Positions 1 through 8,981 of a stretch of DNA of 64,000 bases are shown here, piece by piece. The stretch's first letter is position 1. Every line of letters starts with the position of its first letter. The position numbers were made by a program, and so were the translations under genes. The notes under the pieces are model-generated. The model was not told the origin of the DNA and made no database searches. It saw nothing but the letters and a program-made list of their open reading frames with translations. The stretch spans positions 186,001-250,000 of the forward strand of contig NZ_JALDYX010000002.1 in the NCBI RefSeq assembly GCF_024267675.1, in the 5' to 3' direction. This stretch comes from Marinobacterium sedimentorum. Its GTDB lineage: Bacteria; Pseudomonadota; Gammaproteobacteria; Pseudomonadales; Balneatricaceae.

Positions 1-936
1 ATGGATCTGCTGTCGGCAATGAGGGTCTTTGTGCGGGTGGTGGAGCTGCAAAGCTTCACCCAGGCGGCGGATGATCAGGGGGTGTCCAGCTCCGCGGTGA
101 GCAAGCAGGTCGCCATGCTGGAGCAGCACTTCAAGGCCCGGCTGCTGCACCGCACGACCCGCAGCCTCAATGTTACCGATATCGGCGATGCCATCTATCG
201 CCAGTGCAAGGTAGTGCTGGAGGAGGTGGCCGGAGCTGACAATCTGGTGGCCGAAATGCAGGGCGAACCCCGCGGCCTGCTGCGCATCTCCAGCAACATG
301 ACCTTTGGCCAGCTGTTGCTGTCCCGGGCGCTGCCGGCCTTCATGGCACGCTATCCCGAGATACGGCTGGAGGTGACGCTGGATGATCGCATGCCGGACA
401 TGGTGCGCGAGGGCTACGATCTGATGATTCGCATCAAGGGTTCACAGCTGCCGGACTCGAGCCTGGTGGCGCGCAAGCTCTGTGATATTCCGATGTTCAT
501 CGTTGCCACGCCGCAGTACCTGGCCGAACAGGGTGTGCCGGATTCGGCGCAGGCGCTGGCGGCACACAACTGCCTGATCTTTGTTCATGCCGAAAATGCC
601 CACCAGTGGCAGCTGGCCGCCCCCGGCGAAGCGCCCCAGGTGGCCACGGTCAACGGCGACCTGCGCGCCAACAACAGTCTGGTGGTGCGCGAAGCCCTGC
701 TGGCGCACCGGGGTATTGCCAACCTCGCCTCCTTTGTTATAGCCCCCCATGTGGAGCGGGGTGAACTTGTGCCGGTGTTTCCCGCGGCTGAGCCAGAACG
801 GCTGGCGGCCTATGCGTTTTACCCCAACCGTGAATCGGCCACGCTCAAGGTGAGCCGCTTTGTCGACTTCTTTGCCGCCTGGCTCAGTGAGCATCTGCCC
901 CAGAGCCTGCCGACGCCTGACAAGGGCGCCATCTGA
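1..936 (+). CDS. LysR-family transcriptional regulator
   Basis: A 311-residue protein with the LysR layout: an N-terminal winged helix-turn-helix (about residues 1-60, with the SSSAVSKQVAMLE recognition-helix region) and a C-terminal effector-binding domain of periplasmic-binding-protein fold. The first base of the window is its ATG and the N-terminus MDLLSAMRVFVRVVEL is typical of the family, so the gene looks complete, although its promoter lies outside the window. It is co-directional with the FAD monooxygenase / DUF2783 / MBL-fold genes that follow 150 bases later and is a plausible regulator of them. The effector is unknown. Family assignment is firm; the regulatory target is inferred from position. 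Confidence 0.93.
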   Translation: MDLLSAMRVFVRVVELQSFTQAADDQGVSSSAVSKQVAMLEQHFKARLLHRTTRSLNVTDIGDAIYRQCKVVLEEVAGADNLVAEMQGEPRGLLRISSNMTFGQLLLSRALPAFMARYPEIRLEVTLDDRMPDMVREGYDLMIRIKGSQLPDSSLVARKLCDIPMFIVATPQYLAEQGVPDSAQALAAHNCLIFVHAENAHQWQLAAPGEAPQVATVNGDLRANNSLVVREALLAHRGIANLASFVIAPHVERGELVPVFPAAEPERLAAYAFYPNRESATLKVSRFVDFFAAWLSEHLPQSLPTPDKGAI

Positions 937-1087
937 GCCGGTTTGTTTCCTTTATGGAAATAAAGTTGTTCTTCTTCGCCTGATTATCCCGCCGTACTGC
1001 TTGGTTATGCTGGTCCCACTCAAGACTGATTCCCGCCGCAGCCAGGGTTGCAGCTCCGGGACGGGCCACAAGAAGAAGAGCGGTACT

Positions 1088-2764
1088 ATGATAAAAACCT
1101 ACGCATTTCCGACCTACCCCTATGTGCGCAGCGCCGATCAGGACAGCGCGGCGCCCGTGCGTCGCCCTGTGGTGATTGGCGGTGCCGGCCCCATTGGCAT
1201 GGCGCTGGCCGTTGACCTGGCGCTGCACGATATTCCGGTCGTCGTGCTGGATGACAACAACACCGTCAGCGTCGGCTCCCGGGCCGTATGCTATGCCAAG
1301 CGCCTACTGGAAATCATGGATCGCCTGGGGGTTGGCGAGCGCATGATGCAAAAGGGCGTTACCTGGAATGTCGGCAAGGTGTTCTTTGAAGACGATCAGG
1401 TCTACAGCTTCAACATGCTGCCCGAATCCCACCACCGTCGCCCCGGCTTTATCAATCTGCAGCAGTACTATGTCGAGCAGTATCTGGTGGAGCGTATCGG
1501 CGATCTGGAGCAGGTCGACCTGCGCTGGAAAAACAAGATTACCGCGCTGGAGCAGCAGGACGACGGCGTGCTGCTGAGCATCGATACGCCCGAGGGGCCC
1601 TATCAGCTGGAAGCCGATTACCTGGTGGCCTGTGATGGCGCCAACTCCGGAATTCGCGCGCTTTGCGGCCTGGGTTCCAGCGGCCAGGTGTTCCAGGACC
1701 GCTTCCTGATCGCCGATGTGCTGATGGACCCCAAGCGTTTCCCGCCGGAGCGCTGGTTCTGGTTCAACCCGCCGTTCCACAATGGCCAGTCGACCCTGCT
1801 GCATCGCCAGCCCGACAACGTCTGGCGCATCGACTTTGATCTGGGCTGGGAGGCGGACCCGGAGGAGGAAAAGAAACCCGAGAATATTAATGCGCGGGTC
1901 CGGGCCTTCCTCGGCGAGGACGTCGAGTTTGAACTGGAGTGGGCCAGCGTCTACACCTTCTGCTGCCGCCGCATGGATGATTTTCGCCACGGCCGGGTGC
2001 TCTTTGCCGGTGATGCGGCGCACCAGGTATCGCCCTTTGGTGCCCGCGGCGCCAACTCAGGCGTGCAGGATACCGACAACCTGGCCTGGAAACTGGCCCT
2101 GGTACTGAAGCGCCAGGCCCCCGCAGCACTGCTCGATTCCTACACCCGCGAGCGTCTGCAGGCGGCGGATGAAAACATCCTTAACTCGACCCGTTCCACC
2201 GATTTTATTACGCCCAAGAACGATGCCAGCCGGGCGCTGCGCGATGCCGTGCTGAACCTCTCGCGCCGTTATGCCTTTGCCCGCAGCATGGTGAATTCCG
2301 GCCGGTTGTCACTGCCTTCGGTGTATGCCGATTCCAGCCTGAATACCGCGGATACCGAGCCCTTTGCAGGCTCTATGGTGCCGGGTGCGCCCAGCACCGA
2401 TGGTCCGGTACAGCGCAACGGCCAGGATGATTACCTGCTCAGCGCCCTGGGTAACGATTTCAATGCGCTCTGGTTTATCGACCATGCCAGCCTGCCAGAT
2501 GCCGCCGACATGGCCATTCTGGCGCAGCTAGCCACCCAGGCGTTGCCGATCAAAACCCGCCTGGTGTCCCCGGTGGCGCTCGATATCCAGCTGCCTGCGG
2601 GGGTTGAGCTGCTGGTGGATCATCTGGGCGTTGTGGCCGAGCGTTTCGATGCCAGGCCCGGCACCTTCTACCTGATGCGGCCCGATCAGCATGTCTGCGG
2701 GCGCGGGCGCAGCTTCGATCCGCTGCGCATCCAGACCATGCAAGGCACCGCAACCGGACATTGA
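1088..2764 (+). CDS. FAD-dependent aromatic-type monooxygenase (PHBH/MhpA-like)
   Basis: A 558-residue flavoprotein of the p-hydroxybenzoate hydroxylase superfamily. It carries the dinucleotide-binding GGAGPIG motif at residues 31-37, the CDGANSG motif near residue 182 and the second FAD motif (GDAAHQVSPFGARG, aspartate at about 309). The C-terminal region of about 130 residues resembles the thioredoxin-like tail of MhpA-type hydroxylases. Such enzymes use NAD(P)H and O2 to hydroxylate aromatic rings. An upstream in-frame extension to 860 overlaps the LysR gene and is not protein-like, so I start at the ATG at 1088. The downstream DUF2783 gene begins 14 bases after the stop. Similarity is best described as 3-(3-hydroxyphenyl)propionate hydroxylase-like; the true substrate cannot be read from the sequence. 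Confidence 0.87.
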   Translation: MIKTYAFPTYPYVRSADQDSAAPVRRPVVIGGAGPIGMALAVDLALHDIPVVVLDDNNTVSVGSRAVCYAKRLLEIMDRLGVGERMMQKGVTWNVGKVFFEDDQVYSFNMLPESHHRRPGFINLQQYYVEQYLVERIGDLEQVDLRWKNKITALEQQDDGVLLSIDTPEGPYQLEADYLVACDGANSGIRALCGLGSSGQVFQDRFLIADVLMDPKRFPPERWFWFNPPFHNGQSTLLHRQPDNVWRIDFDLGWEADPEEEKKPENINARVRAFLGEDVEFELEWASVYTFCCRRMDDFRHGRVLFAGDAAHQVSPFGARGANSGVQDTDNLAWKLALVLKRQAPAALLDSYTRERLQAADENILNSTRSTDFITPKNDASRALRDAVLNLSRRYAFARSMVNSGRLSLPSVYADSSLNTADTEPFAGSMVPGAPSTDGPVQRNGQDDYLLSALGNDFNALWFIDHASLPDAADMAILAQLATQALPIKTRLVSPVALDIQLPAGVELLVDHLGVVAERFDARPGTFYLMRPDQHVCGRGRSFDPLRIQTMQGTATGH

Positions 2765-2778
2765 AGAGGAGAGGACAG

Positions 2779-3003
2779 ATGCCACAACTGATAACCGACA
2801 ACAATCTGGCCGTGCCGGACGACTACTACGCCCTGCTCACGGAACTGTACCGCGAGCTGGAGCCGGCTCAGTGCCAGGATGTAAATGCACGCCTGCTGCT
2901 GCTGCTGGGCAACCACATCGGGGACATGGACGTGCTGGCCGAGGCGGCCCGTATCGCCCGTGAACATCTGCCGGCGGCCAGTACCCTGGCGAAAGATATT
3001 TAG
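2779..3003 (+). CDS. DUF2783 small protein
   Basis: A 74-residue acidic protein (MPQLITDNN... LLLLLGNHIGDMDVLAEAARIAREHL) that fits the DUF2783 family, whose members are commonly encoded between an FAD monooxygenase and an MBL-fold protein. The function of the family is unknown to me. The start at 2779 is preceded by a strong purine-rich ribosome-binding site (GAAGAGGAGAGG at 2763-2774). An earlier in-frame start at 2761 overlaps the monooxygenase stop and would bury that site. It has no signal peptide or membrane segment and probably acts in the cytoplasm with the adjacent oxygenase; that link rests on gene order only. Confidence 0.72.
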   Translation: MPQLITDNNLAVPDDYYALLTELYRELEPAQCQDVNARLLLLLGNHIGDMDVLAEAARIAREHLPAASTLAKDI

Positions 3004-3121
3004 TAAATAGCGCTACACAGAATTTTAAGCAGGTATCCGGGGGGACTGTACAGCGCAGCCCGGTGCCAAACCCTATCGCGGCGGGCCCAAGGGCCTGGCG
3101 GATAACAGACTAGATACAGGA

Positions 3122-4093
3122 ATGAAAACCATGGCTAAAAAACCTTTTGCGTCCTCTGCGGACCTTGGCGACAAGAAAGAAACCCTCGAAGTGCTGGCCG
3201 ATGGCGTTTTCGCCCTCACGGCGGAAGGGGACCCCAACGTTGGCGTGATTGAAGCCGAAGACTTCCTGATCGCCTTTGAAGCCCGCGCCACCCCCAAGGC
3301 CGCCCGCGACTGGCTGGAACAGCTGCGTGCGCATACCGACAAGCCGGTGAAATACCTGGTGCTGTCGCACTACCACGCCGTGCGTGTGCTGGGTGCCTCG
3401 GCCTATGAAGCCCAGAGCATCATCGCCCACGAAAAGACCAAGTTCCTGATCGAAGAGCGCGGCATGCAGGACTGGGCCAGCGAGTACGGCCGCATGCCGC
3501 GCCTGTTCCGCGAACCCGAAGGCATCCCGGGCCTGACCCACCCGGATATCGTCTTTAACGAGCGGCTGGAAATTCCGCTCGGTGGCGATCGCGGCAGCCT
3601 GATTCTGGAATACTGTGGCCGTGGCCACACCGCCGGCGATATCGTCGCCTGGCTGCCCAAGCACAAGATCCTCTTCGCCGGCGACCTGGTGGAAGCGGCC
3701 GCCGCCCTCTACACCGGGGACGCCTTCCACTTCGACTGGTCTACCGAGACCCTGGACAAGGTCAAGGCGTATGGCGCCGAAACCCTGATCGGTGGCCGCG
3801 GTGCCGTGGCTCATGGCCGCGACGAGGTGGATGCCGCTATCGAACAGACCCGTGGTTTCCTCAATGGCATGAAGGAAAAGGTCGGTGAAGTTCACAAGCG
3901 TGGCGGCACCGTAAAGGAAGCCTTCGAGGCGACCCGCGATCACCTGGGGCCCAAGTTCGGCATGTGGCCGATCTTCGAGCACTGCCTGCCGTTCGACGTG
4001 CAGCGCCTGTGGGACGAGTTCGATGGTATCGACTGGCCGCGTATCTGGACCGACGAGCGTGATCAGGAAGTCTGGGACAAGCTGCAGGACTGA
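3122..4093 (+). CDS. MBL-fold metallo-hydrolase with incomplete metal motif
   Basis: A 323-residue metallo-beta-lactamase-fold protein. The usual HxHxDH metal motif appears as SHYHAVRVLG, so the first two histidines are kept but the Asp-His pair is replaced by Val-Arg. The later GRGHTAGD and FAGDLVE motifs are intact. From what I recall of relatives in similar FAD monooxygenase/DUF2783 clusters, this change looks like a family trait rather than decay. A second ATG lies at 3131. The gene is last in the LysR-linked cluster and is followed by a rho-independent terminator. It may hydrolyse a ring-fission or thioester intermediate made by the neighbouring monooxygenase; this is inference. Confidence 0.83.
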   Translation: MKTMAKKPFASSADLGDKKETLEVLADGVFALTAEGDPNVGVIEAEDFLIAFEARATPKAARDWLEQLRAHTDKPVKYLVLSHYHAVRVLGASAYEAQSIIAHEKTKFLIEERGMQDWASEYGRMPRLFREPEGIPGLTHPDIVFNERLEIPLGGDRGSLILEYCGRGHTAGDIVAWLPKHKILFAGDLVEAAAALYTGDAFHFDWSTETLDKVKAYGAETLIGGRGAVAHGRDEVDAAIEQTRGFLNGMKEKVGEVHKRGGTVKEAFEATRDHLGPKFGMWPIFEHCLPFDVQRLWDEFDGIDWPRIWTDERDQEVWDKLQD

Positions 4094-4113
4094 TACTGTC
4101 GTCTGATTAACTC

Positions 4114-4147
4114 AAGCCGATGAGAGCCAGGCCTCATCGGCTTTTTT
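4114..4147 (+). terminator. Rho-independent terminator
   Basis: A perfect 11-base-pair stem (AAGCCGATGAG at 4114-4124 with CTCATCGGCTT at 4133-4143) and a short loop, running into a T tract. It lies 20 bases after the MBL-fold stop codon and closes the first operon. Confidence 0.9.
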
Positions 4148-4222
4148 GCGTCTGTATCCGGTGAGGCGCAGCCGCTACACTGGTTCACTTTTCACCTTTG
4201 GTTAAGGCTTGGAGGCTGATGC

Positions 4223-5608
4223 ATGGCGGCGACTGGAAAATTGCACAGAGCCGATCCGCATATAGTGGTGCTGGGGGCCGGGCCTGCCGGCGGTGCCGTG
4301 GCGCTCGGCCTGCGGCGTTTGGGCTACCGGGTGTCGGTGGTGGCCGAGCCCAGGCCCTTTGCCGCCCTTGAAGGTGTGTCCGAGCGCGTGCTGGCGGGGT
4401 TAAGCCAGGCGGGCTTTGCCAACGCCGTGGCGGCGATGCCGGAGCCTTCACCGCGCCAGGTTACCTGGAACGGCGAGACCAGTGGTGCCAATACCGAGCG
4501 CCTGATTCGCCGCGTCGAGCTGGACCGGGCCATCGGTGCCGAGCTTGTGGCCCAGGGCGTGAAGCTGATTGCGGGGCGCGTGCGCAGCTGCCGTGCCCAG
4601 TCCCTTGCCCAGGTGCAGGGTGATGGCGGGGGCGAGCGCGAGGGGTACAGCGTCGAGATGCAATCCGGCAGCGCACCCCCGTTCATGCTGGAGGCGGATT
4701 TCCTGGTGGAAGCGCGGGGCCGAGCAGCCCCCGGCGCCGGGCTTGAGCGCCTGCGCGGGCCTGAAACCGTAAGCCTGCTGCAGGCCTGGCAGGGGCCCGC
4801 CATGGCGCCGCGCTCGGCGGTGCAGAGTTTCGATGCCGGCTGGGCCTGGATGGCCGCAACGGCGGACGGGCAACGCTATCTGCAGCTGACACTGGATGTC
4901 GCCAGTGCAGCCCTGCCGCCCAAGGAGCAGCTCACGGAGTTTTGCGTAAAGCGCCTTGCGCGCCTTTCCCAGGCGCAGCCCTTTATGCAGGATGCCAGGC
5001 CCCTGGGCCAGCCCCATGCCCGCACCAGCACACCGATTCTGTGTCGGGAGCCGGTGGGGAACAACTGGATTCGCGTGGGGGATGCGGCCATGGCGGTGGA
5101 TCCCCTGTCTGGCAACGGCATTTTCCAGTCACTCTCCAGTGCCCTGCAGGCGCCGGCGGTAATCAATACGCTGCTGCGCCACCCTGAGCGCAGCGCCCAG
5201 GCCCGGGCCTTTCACCAGGCCCGGGTGGAGCATCTGTTCTATCGCTTTGCCCGTATCGGGCGGGATTTTTATGACATGGAGCAGGACTGTGCCGCCGAGC
5301 CCTTCTGGCAGGCGCGCCGTGCCTGGCCGGATACCGAGGCGGTGCACCAGAGTGTAACGCCCGCCCAGGTGAAGATCGCCCGCCGGGCGGTGCTCAATGG
5401 TGATCTGATCGACGAGGCCGAGGTCGTGGTTACGCCGGATCAGCCGCTGGGCATGTGGCACCTCAATGGTGTTGCCCTGGCGCCATTGTTGCAGGCCTGT
5501 CGGGATGCACCGGATGCGCCGGAACAGGCGCTGGCCAAGGCTCTGGGCCAGCACCGGGCCCGGGCGGGGGCCTTGTTGCAGTGGATGAGGAATGGGGGCT
5601 GGGTGTAG
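4223..5608 (+). CDS. FAD-dependent oxidoreductase
   Basis: A 461-residue flavoprotein with an N-terminal Rossmann motif (VVLGAGPAGGAVALGL, about residues 13-28) and a later FAD motif (RVGDAAMAVDPLSGNGIFQSL), the arrangement seen in tryptophan-halogenase-like and LodB/GoxB-like flavoproteins. The body carries no halogenase-diagnostic motif that I can identify, so I do not assign a halogenase activity. The ATG at 4223 has a GGAGG ribosome-binding site at 4211-4215. The gene stands alone between a terminator and a repeat region. No substrate can be assigned; a role in maturing a cofactor-modified partner protein is possible but no partner is seen here. Confidence 0.75.
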   Translation: MAATGKLHRADPHIVVLGAGPAGGAVALGLRRLGYRVSVVAEPRPFAALEGVSERVLAGLSQAGFANAVAAMPEPSPRQVTWNGETSGANTERLIRRVELDRAIGAELVAQGVKLIAGRVRSCRAQSLAQVQGDGGGEREGYSVEMQSGSAPPFMLEADFLVEARGRAAPGAGLERLRGPETVSLLQAWQGPAMAPRSAVQSFDAGWAWMAATADGQRYLQLTLDVASAALPPKEQLTEFCVKRLARLSQAQPFMQDARPLGQPHARTSTPILCREPVGNNWIRVGDAAMAVDPLSGNGIFQSLSSALQAPAVINTLLRHPERSAQARAFHQARVEHLFYRFARIGRDFYDMEQDCAAEPFWQARRAWPDTEAVHQSVTPAQVKIARRAVLNGDLIDEAEVVVTPDQPLGMWHLNGVALAPLLQACRDAPDAPEQALAKALGQHRARAGALLQWMRNGGWV

Positions 5609-5756
5609 GGTGCTGATGAGCCTGCGAATTGCGGCTTGCGGCGGTACACCTCGATGCCTCTTGGAGGTGACATGTGTAAAAGTGAATGAAGCTGGAGCAA
5701 GTTGTCTGCTGGATCGTGCCAGCTGGTGGAGTTCGCTGATTTTTTCGAGTATGTAT

Positions 5757-6200
5757 TTCGCCTTTCGGCGATATGCCGTCGAACTCCCGTAGGAGCCGCG
5801 TCCCGCGGCGAAGCTCTGAAAATGGAGGCAGTGCTTCGGTATTGGCTGGCGTACTGTCATGCGGTTTTTGGTTCTATTACCATGCCTGGCGGCGGATGGT
5901 TTGCGGGTTTTCTGCGAGTCTGTATTTCGCCTGTCGGCGACCTACTTTCCTTGTTACGCGACAAGGGCTTTTTACAAACAAAAGTGCGCAAGACTCTTTA
6001 CCTTGAAAGCTGGCGCCCCGAAGAAGCCTTTGTGCTGCGCTCTGACGCCATTGTGCGGGTGCCTGACTTCAAGGTGAATAGTCGGAACATCCTGTTCCTA
6101 ATATGCAACTCGACAGTCCCTGTCTTCGCGCCGGCTGGCTGGTCGCTCGCGGTATATGGCCATGAATGGCAAGCATACGGTAGGACTATATAACCGGCTC
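5757..6200 (+). repeat. Dispersed hairpin repeat, copy 1 (3' half diverged)
   Basis: Bases 5757-5966 match 6240-6450 almost perfectly. The remainder is a diverged version of the 3' half found in the other copies, yet it keeps two small hairpins: GGAACA-TCC-TGTTCC (6084-6098) and GACAG-TCC-CTGTC (6112-6124). The large hairpin seen in copies 2 and 3 is broken here because the sequence after CGACAAGG differs. Short open frames across it have no protein-like composition and I do not call them genes. Confidence 0.75.
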
Positions 6201-6239
6201 TGTGAACGGATAACCTTGAGGTTTTCTGTCAGTCTGTAG

Positions 6240-6704
6240 TTCGCCTTTCGGCGATATGCCGTCGAACTCCCGTAGGAGCCGCGTCCCGCGGCGAAGCTCT
6301 GAAAATGGAGGCAGTGCTTCGGTATTGGCTGGCGTACTGTCATGCGGTTTTTGGTTCTATTACCATGCCTGGCGGCGGATGGTTTGCGGGTTTTCTGCGA
6401 GTCTGTATTTTCGCCTGTCGGCGACCTACTTTCCTTGTTACGCGACAAGGAAAGTAGGCAAAGGAAGCGCGCCCCCGCAGAAGCCTTTTCGCTTCGCTCT
6501 GAGATCATTCGACGGGCTCCGCTGACGGTACATCCATGTACCTCATCGGAGGCGCAACAGTCCCTGTTGCGCCCCTGTGGGCCATTTCGCCGAATGACCT
6601 CAATGCTCGCCGGCATATGGCCATGGATGGCCGGTAGTCAGAAAATGCAGGAGCAATTTTCTGCTCAGAATGGGGAAAGGAAGCCGTTCTGATGTTTCGG
6701 TGGT
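6240..6704 (+). repeat. Dispersed hairpin repeat, copy 2 (fullest copy)
   Basis: It contains the 5' module shared with copy 1, then a perfect 14-base-pair hairpin (arms 6425-6438 and 6445-6458), then GGTACAT-CC-ATGTACC (6527-6542), then GGCGCAACAG-TCC-CTGTTGCGCC (6551-6573). It ends in a conserved tail around TGATGTTTCGGTGG. Orientation is arbitrary. No gene is supported inside it. Confidence 0.8.
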
Positions 6705-6822
6705 AGTCACGGTTCAGTCGGTGTGATAATTGCTGCCACTTTTTTGAACAACACCACAAAAATCGCCAGCCCACCCAAAGCGGTGAGTGAGGCGTTATGC
6801 ATTCCAGGAGCGGCAATATTAA

Positions 6823-7536
6823 ATGTCCAGTGCAGGCTCGCCGGTGATTGCCATCGTTGATGACTTTGTGGCGCCGGTGTGTGACGAACTAGTGGTGATT
6901 CTGTATCAGGATGACGACATCCTCTTGATCAACAAGCCCAGTGGCCTGCTCAGTTTGTCGGGTAAAAACCCCCTTAACTGGGATTCGGTGCATCACCGTT
7001 TGGTACAGGGCCAGGCGGGGGCGAGCCCGGCATTCCCGCAGGCAAAGTTACCCCATCGACTGGATTTCGGGACATCGGGCATTATGGTGGTGGGGCTGAA
7101 TGCAGCCTCGGCACAACATCTCAATCAACAGTTTCAATCGCGCAGGATTCAAAAGCGCTACCTGGCCCTGCTGGAAGGCTGGGTGTCCGATGATCAGGGG
7201 CAGTTTACTGCGCCCATAGCGAAAGATAAAAACCATTTTCCCCGGGTAAAAATTTGCCACAGCACCGGCAAAGCGGCCGTCAGTGAGTTCAGGGTATTGG
7301 AGCGCCTGGAGCAACCGCGCAGGAGCCTGGTGCAATTCACCCCGCTTACCGGGCGTACACACCAGTTGCGGATTCACAGCCTGGAGATGGGCCATCCTAT
7401 TCTTGGGTGTGATCTGTATAAAAGTGGGCATAGTGAACAGATGGCAGAGCGTTTGCTGTTGCATGCCAGTGACTTGTATTTTGAGCATCCAGGTACTGGT
7501 GAGGCGTTTCATGGGGGCTGTGCTTGTCCGTTTTGA
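6823..7536 (+). CDS. RluA-family RNA pseudouridine synthase
   Basis: A 237-residue protein of the RluA/RsuA superfamily that isomerises uridine to pseudouridine in rRNA or tRNA. The catalytic motif HRLDFGTSG lies at residues 78-86, with Asp81 as the expected nucleophile. The C-terminal GRTHQLRIHSLEMGHPILGCDLY motif is typical. There is no S4 domain, and the length matches the small RluA subgroup. It stands alone between repeat copies. The exact target base cannot be told from the sequence. Confidence 0.9.
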   Translation: MSSAGSPVIAIVDDFVAPVCDELVVILYQDDDILLINKPSGLLSLSGKNPLNWDSVHHRLVQGQAGASPAFPQAKLPHRLDFGTSGIMVVGLNAASAQHLNQQFQSRRIQKRYLALLEGWVSDDQGQFTAPIAKDKNHFPRVKICHSTGKAAVSEFRVLERLEQPRRSLVQFTPLTGRTHQLRIHSLEMGHPILGCDLYKSGHSEQMAERLLLHASDLYFEHPGTGEAFHGGCACPF

Positions 7537-7646
7537 CCAGTGAGGTCTTGCTTGGCGCTGTGGAGGTGTATCCATCGAGGGGGGGCGGCAATATAGCCAA
7601 CCATGGTGGCTTGCTGGTTATCCCTGTTGTGACCTCTTGGTAGTGC

Positions 7647-7742
7647 TACTTTCTTTGCTCGTGCAAATAAAGTATCCAAAGCTCCTTACGGCACGGTTCA
7701 CCCACATAGGTAACAGTTCAGTTCAACGACATGGGTAACACT
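7647..7742. repeat. Isolated repeat hairpin and possible IS-end remnant
   Basis: TACTTTCTTTGC with GCAAATAAAGTA (7647-7674) is a one-mismatch member of the large-hairpin family found in the dispersed repeats. Next to it, 7695-7742 contains two similar units (CACATAGGTAACA and GACATGGGTAACA) that resemble ends of IS481-type elements as I remember them. No transposase remains. Confidence 0.4.
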
Positions 7743-7845
7743 TCCACGCCTTGCTCGTCGGTGTGGAGAGGTATTTTTCGACGGGATCTGCAGTATATCT
7801 GGCTACAGTAACTGTCTGGTAATCCCTGTTACGACCTCTCGGTCG

Positions 7846-8074
7846 TGTTACTTTCTTTGCACGCGCAAAGAAAGTAACCAAAGAAAGGCGCCCCCGGAGA
7901 AGCCTTTTCGCTGCGCTCTGAGATCATTCGGCGGGCTCCGCTGACGGTACATCCATGTACCTCATCGGAGGCGCAACAGTCCCTGTTGCGCCCCTGCGGG
8001 CCATTTCGCCGAATGACCTCAGTGCTCGCCGGCTTCATAAGGGGGAAGGGAGCTGCTCTGCTGTTTCGGTGGTA
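7846..8074 (+). repeat. Dispersed hairpin repeat, copy 3 (no 5' module)
   Basis: It begins with a perfect 14-base-pair hairpin (arms 7847-7860 and 7865-7878), followed by GGTACAT-CC-ATGTACC (7946-7961), GGCGCAACAG-TCC-CTGTTGCGCC (7970-7992) and the tail around CTGTTTCGGTGG. From about 7887 it is nearly identical to 6466-6613, but its large hairpin has a different sequence with pairing kept. Confidence 0.8.
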
Positions 8075-8250
8075 GATATTTTCCTGTAGGTGTAGCAATG
8101 GCTGCTTTCGTAGGGTGTCAATGAGCCTGCGAATTACACCGTGGGGCGGTACGCCAGCATGCCGAATGGCTGTGATAAGTTCATAGGCGTTAAAGCCAAA
8201 GCGCTGTTTATCGCAGATCGCGCCAGCGGCCGGAAACTCTGATGAATTTT

Positions 8251-8553
8251 CGAGTCTGTATTTCGCCTTTCGGCGACCCACTTCACCTTGTAGAGAGTCC
8301 TTGTTACGCGACAAGGACTTTTTACAAGGGGAAGAGTGCAAACCTCTCTACCATAAAGAATGCGCCACCCATCAGCCGGCCTGCGGCTACACTGCGCGCC
8401 GGAATGATGCCCCGGACGCCGCTCAGGGGGACATCCATGTCCCCAATCGGCGGCTCGGCAGTCCCTGCCTCGCCCCTTCGGGTCTGATCGGAACATAATC
8501 CCGGTGCTCGTCGGCTGCTGAGGGGGTTGAAAGCCGTTCTGATGTTTCGGTGG
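8251..8553 (+). repeat. Dispersed hairpin repeat, copy 4 (diverged)
   Basis: This copy starts with the CGAGTCTGTATTTCGCC module, then AGTCCTTGT-TACGCG-ACAAGGACT (8296-8319), GGGGACAT-CC-ATGTCCCC (8427-8444), GGCAG-TCC-CTGCC (8457-8469) and the TGATGTTTCGGTGG tail. Its sequence differs widely from copies 2 and 3 but the order and pairing of the hairpins are the same. Confidence 0.75.
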
Positions 8554-8981
8554 GTTGAGTTCAGCTTTGTAATTCCGGATGGTTACCAGTCGTCATGCCC
8601 GCCAGCCAGCTATGGAGGGCAGCATCACTGCTGCTCTTTCTATACTCGCTCCTTTTTCCTTCCAACTTGAATCTGTTTTGGGCATCATGCTTTGAGCGCC
8701 AACGGTGTACCGGTGCATGTTTTGATCGTCATAAAAGCACAATCGTCAGCTGAGCAACGGAAGCCAGGCTGGGTGAACTCTCCCTCCCCAATCTCAATCC
8801 CTCCGTTATTCCTGGCTCTGCCTGCATCGAATGCAAGACCGTATTTCGTCATCGTTAGGGCGGTAGCGTGGTTTTTCAGCCCGTTCAGAAGAGAAGAGCA
8901 GGGCAATGTGGTGAGGTATCGAGTACAGAAGCGAATGGGTGACCCCGTGACTCTTTCAAAATAAAAAACGGTGGGTGAAGT
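8554..8981. other. Intergenic sequence without a supported gene
   Basis: About 430 bases between repeat copy 4 and the sulfotransferase gene. Open frames exist on both strands (up to 129 codons on the minus strand, partly inside the sulfotransferase gene), but none has a recognisable product or a good ribosome-binding site. The last part presumably holds the sulfotransferase promoter. Confidence 0.4.

Noticed and set aside
860..1087. N-terminal extension of the first FAD monooxygenase
   Set aside because: It overlaps the LysR gene and is not protein-like; the ATG at 1088 matches the start of the conserved domain.
5702..6692. Several 70-160-codon open frames in the repeat field
   Set aside because: They follow the repeated DNA, recur in several frames, and have cysteine- and arginine-rich compositions unlike proteins. 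The DNA is better explained as dispersed repeats.
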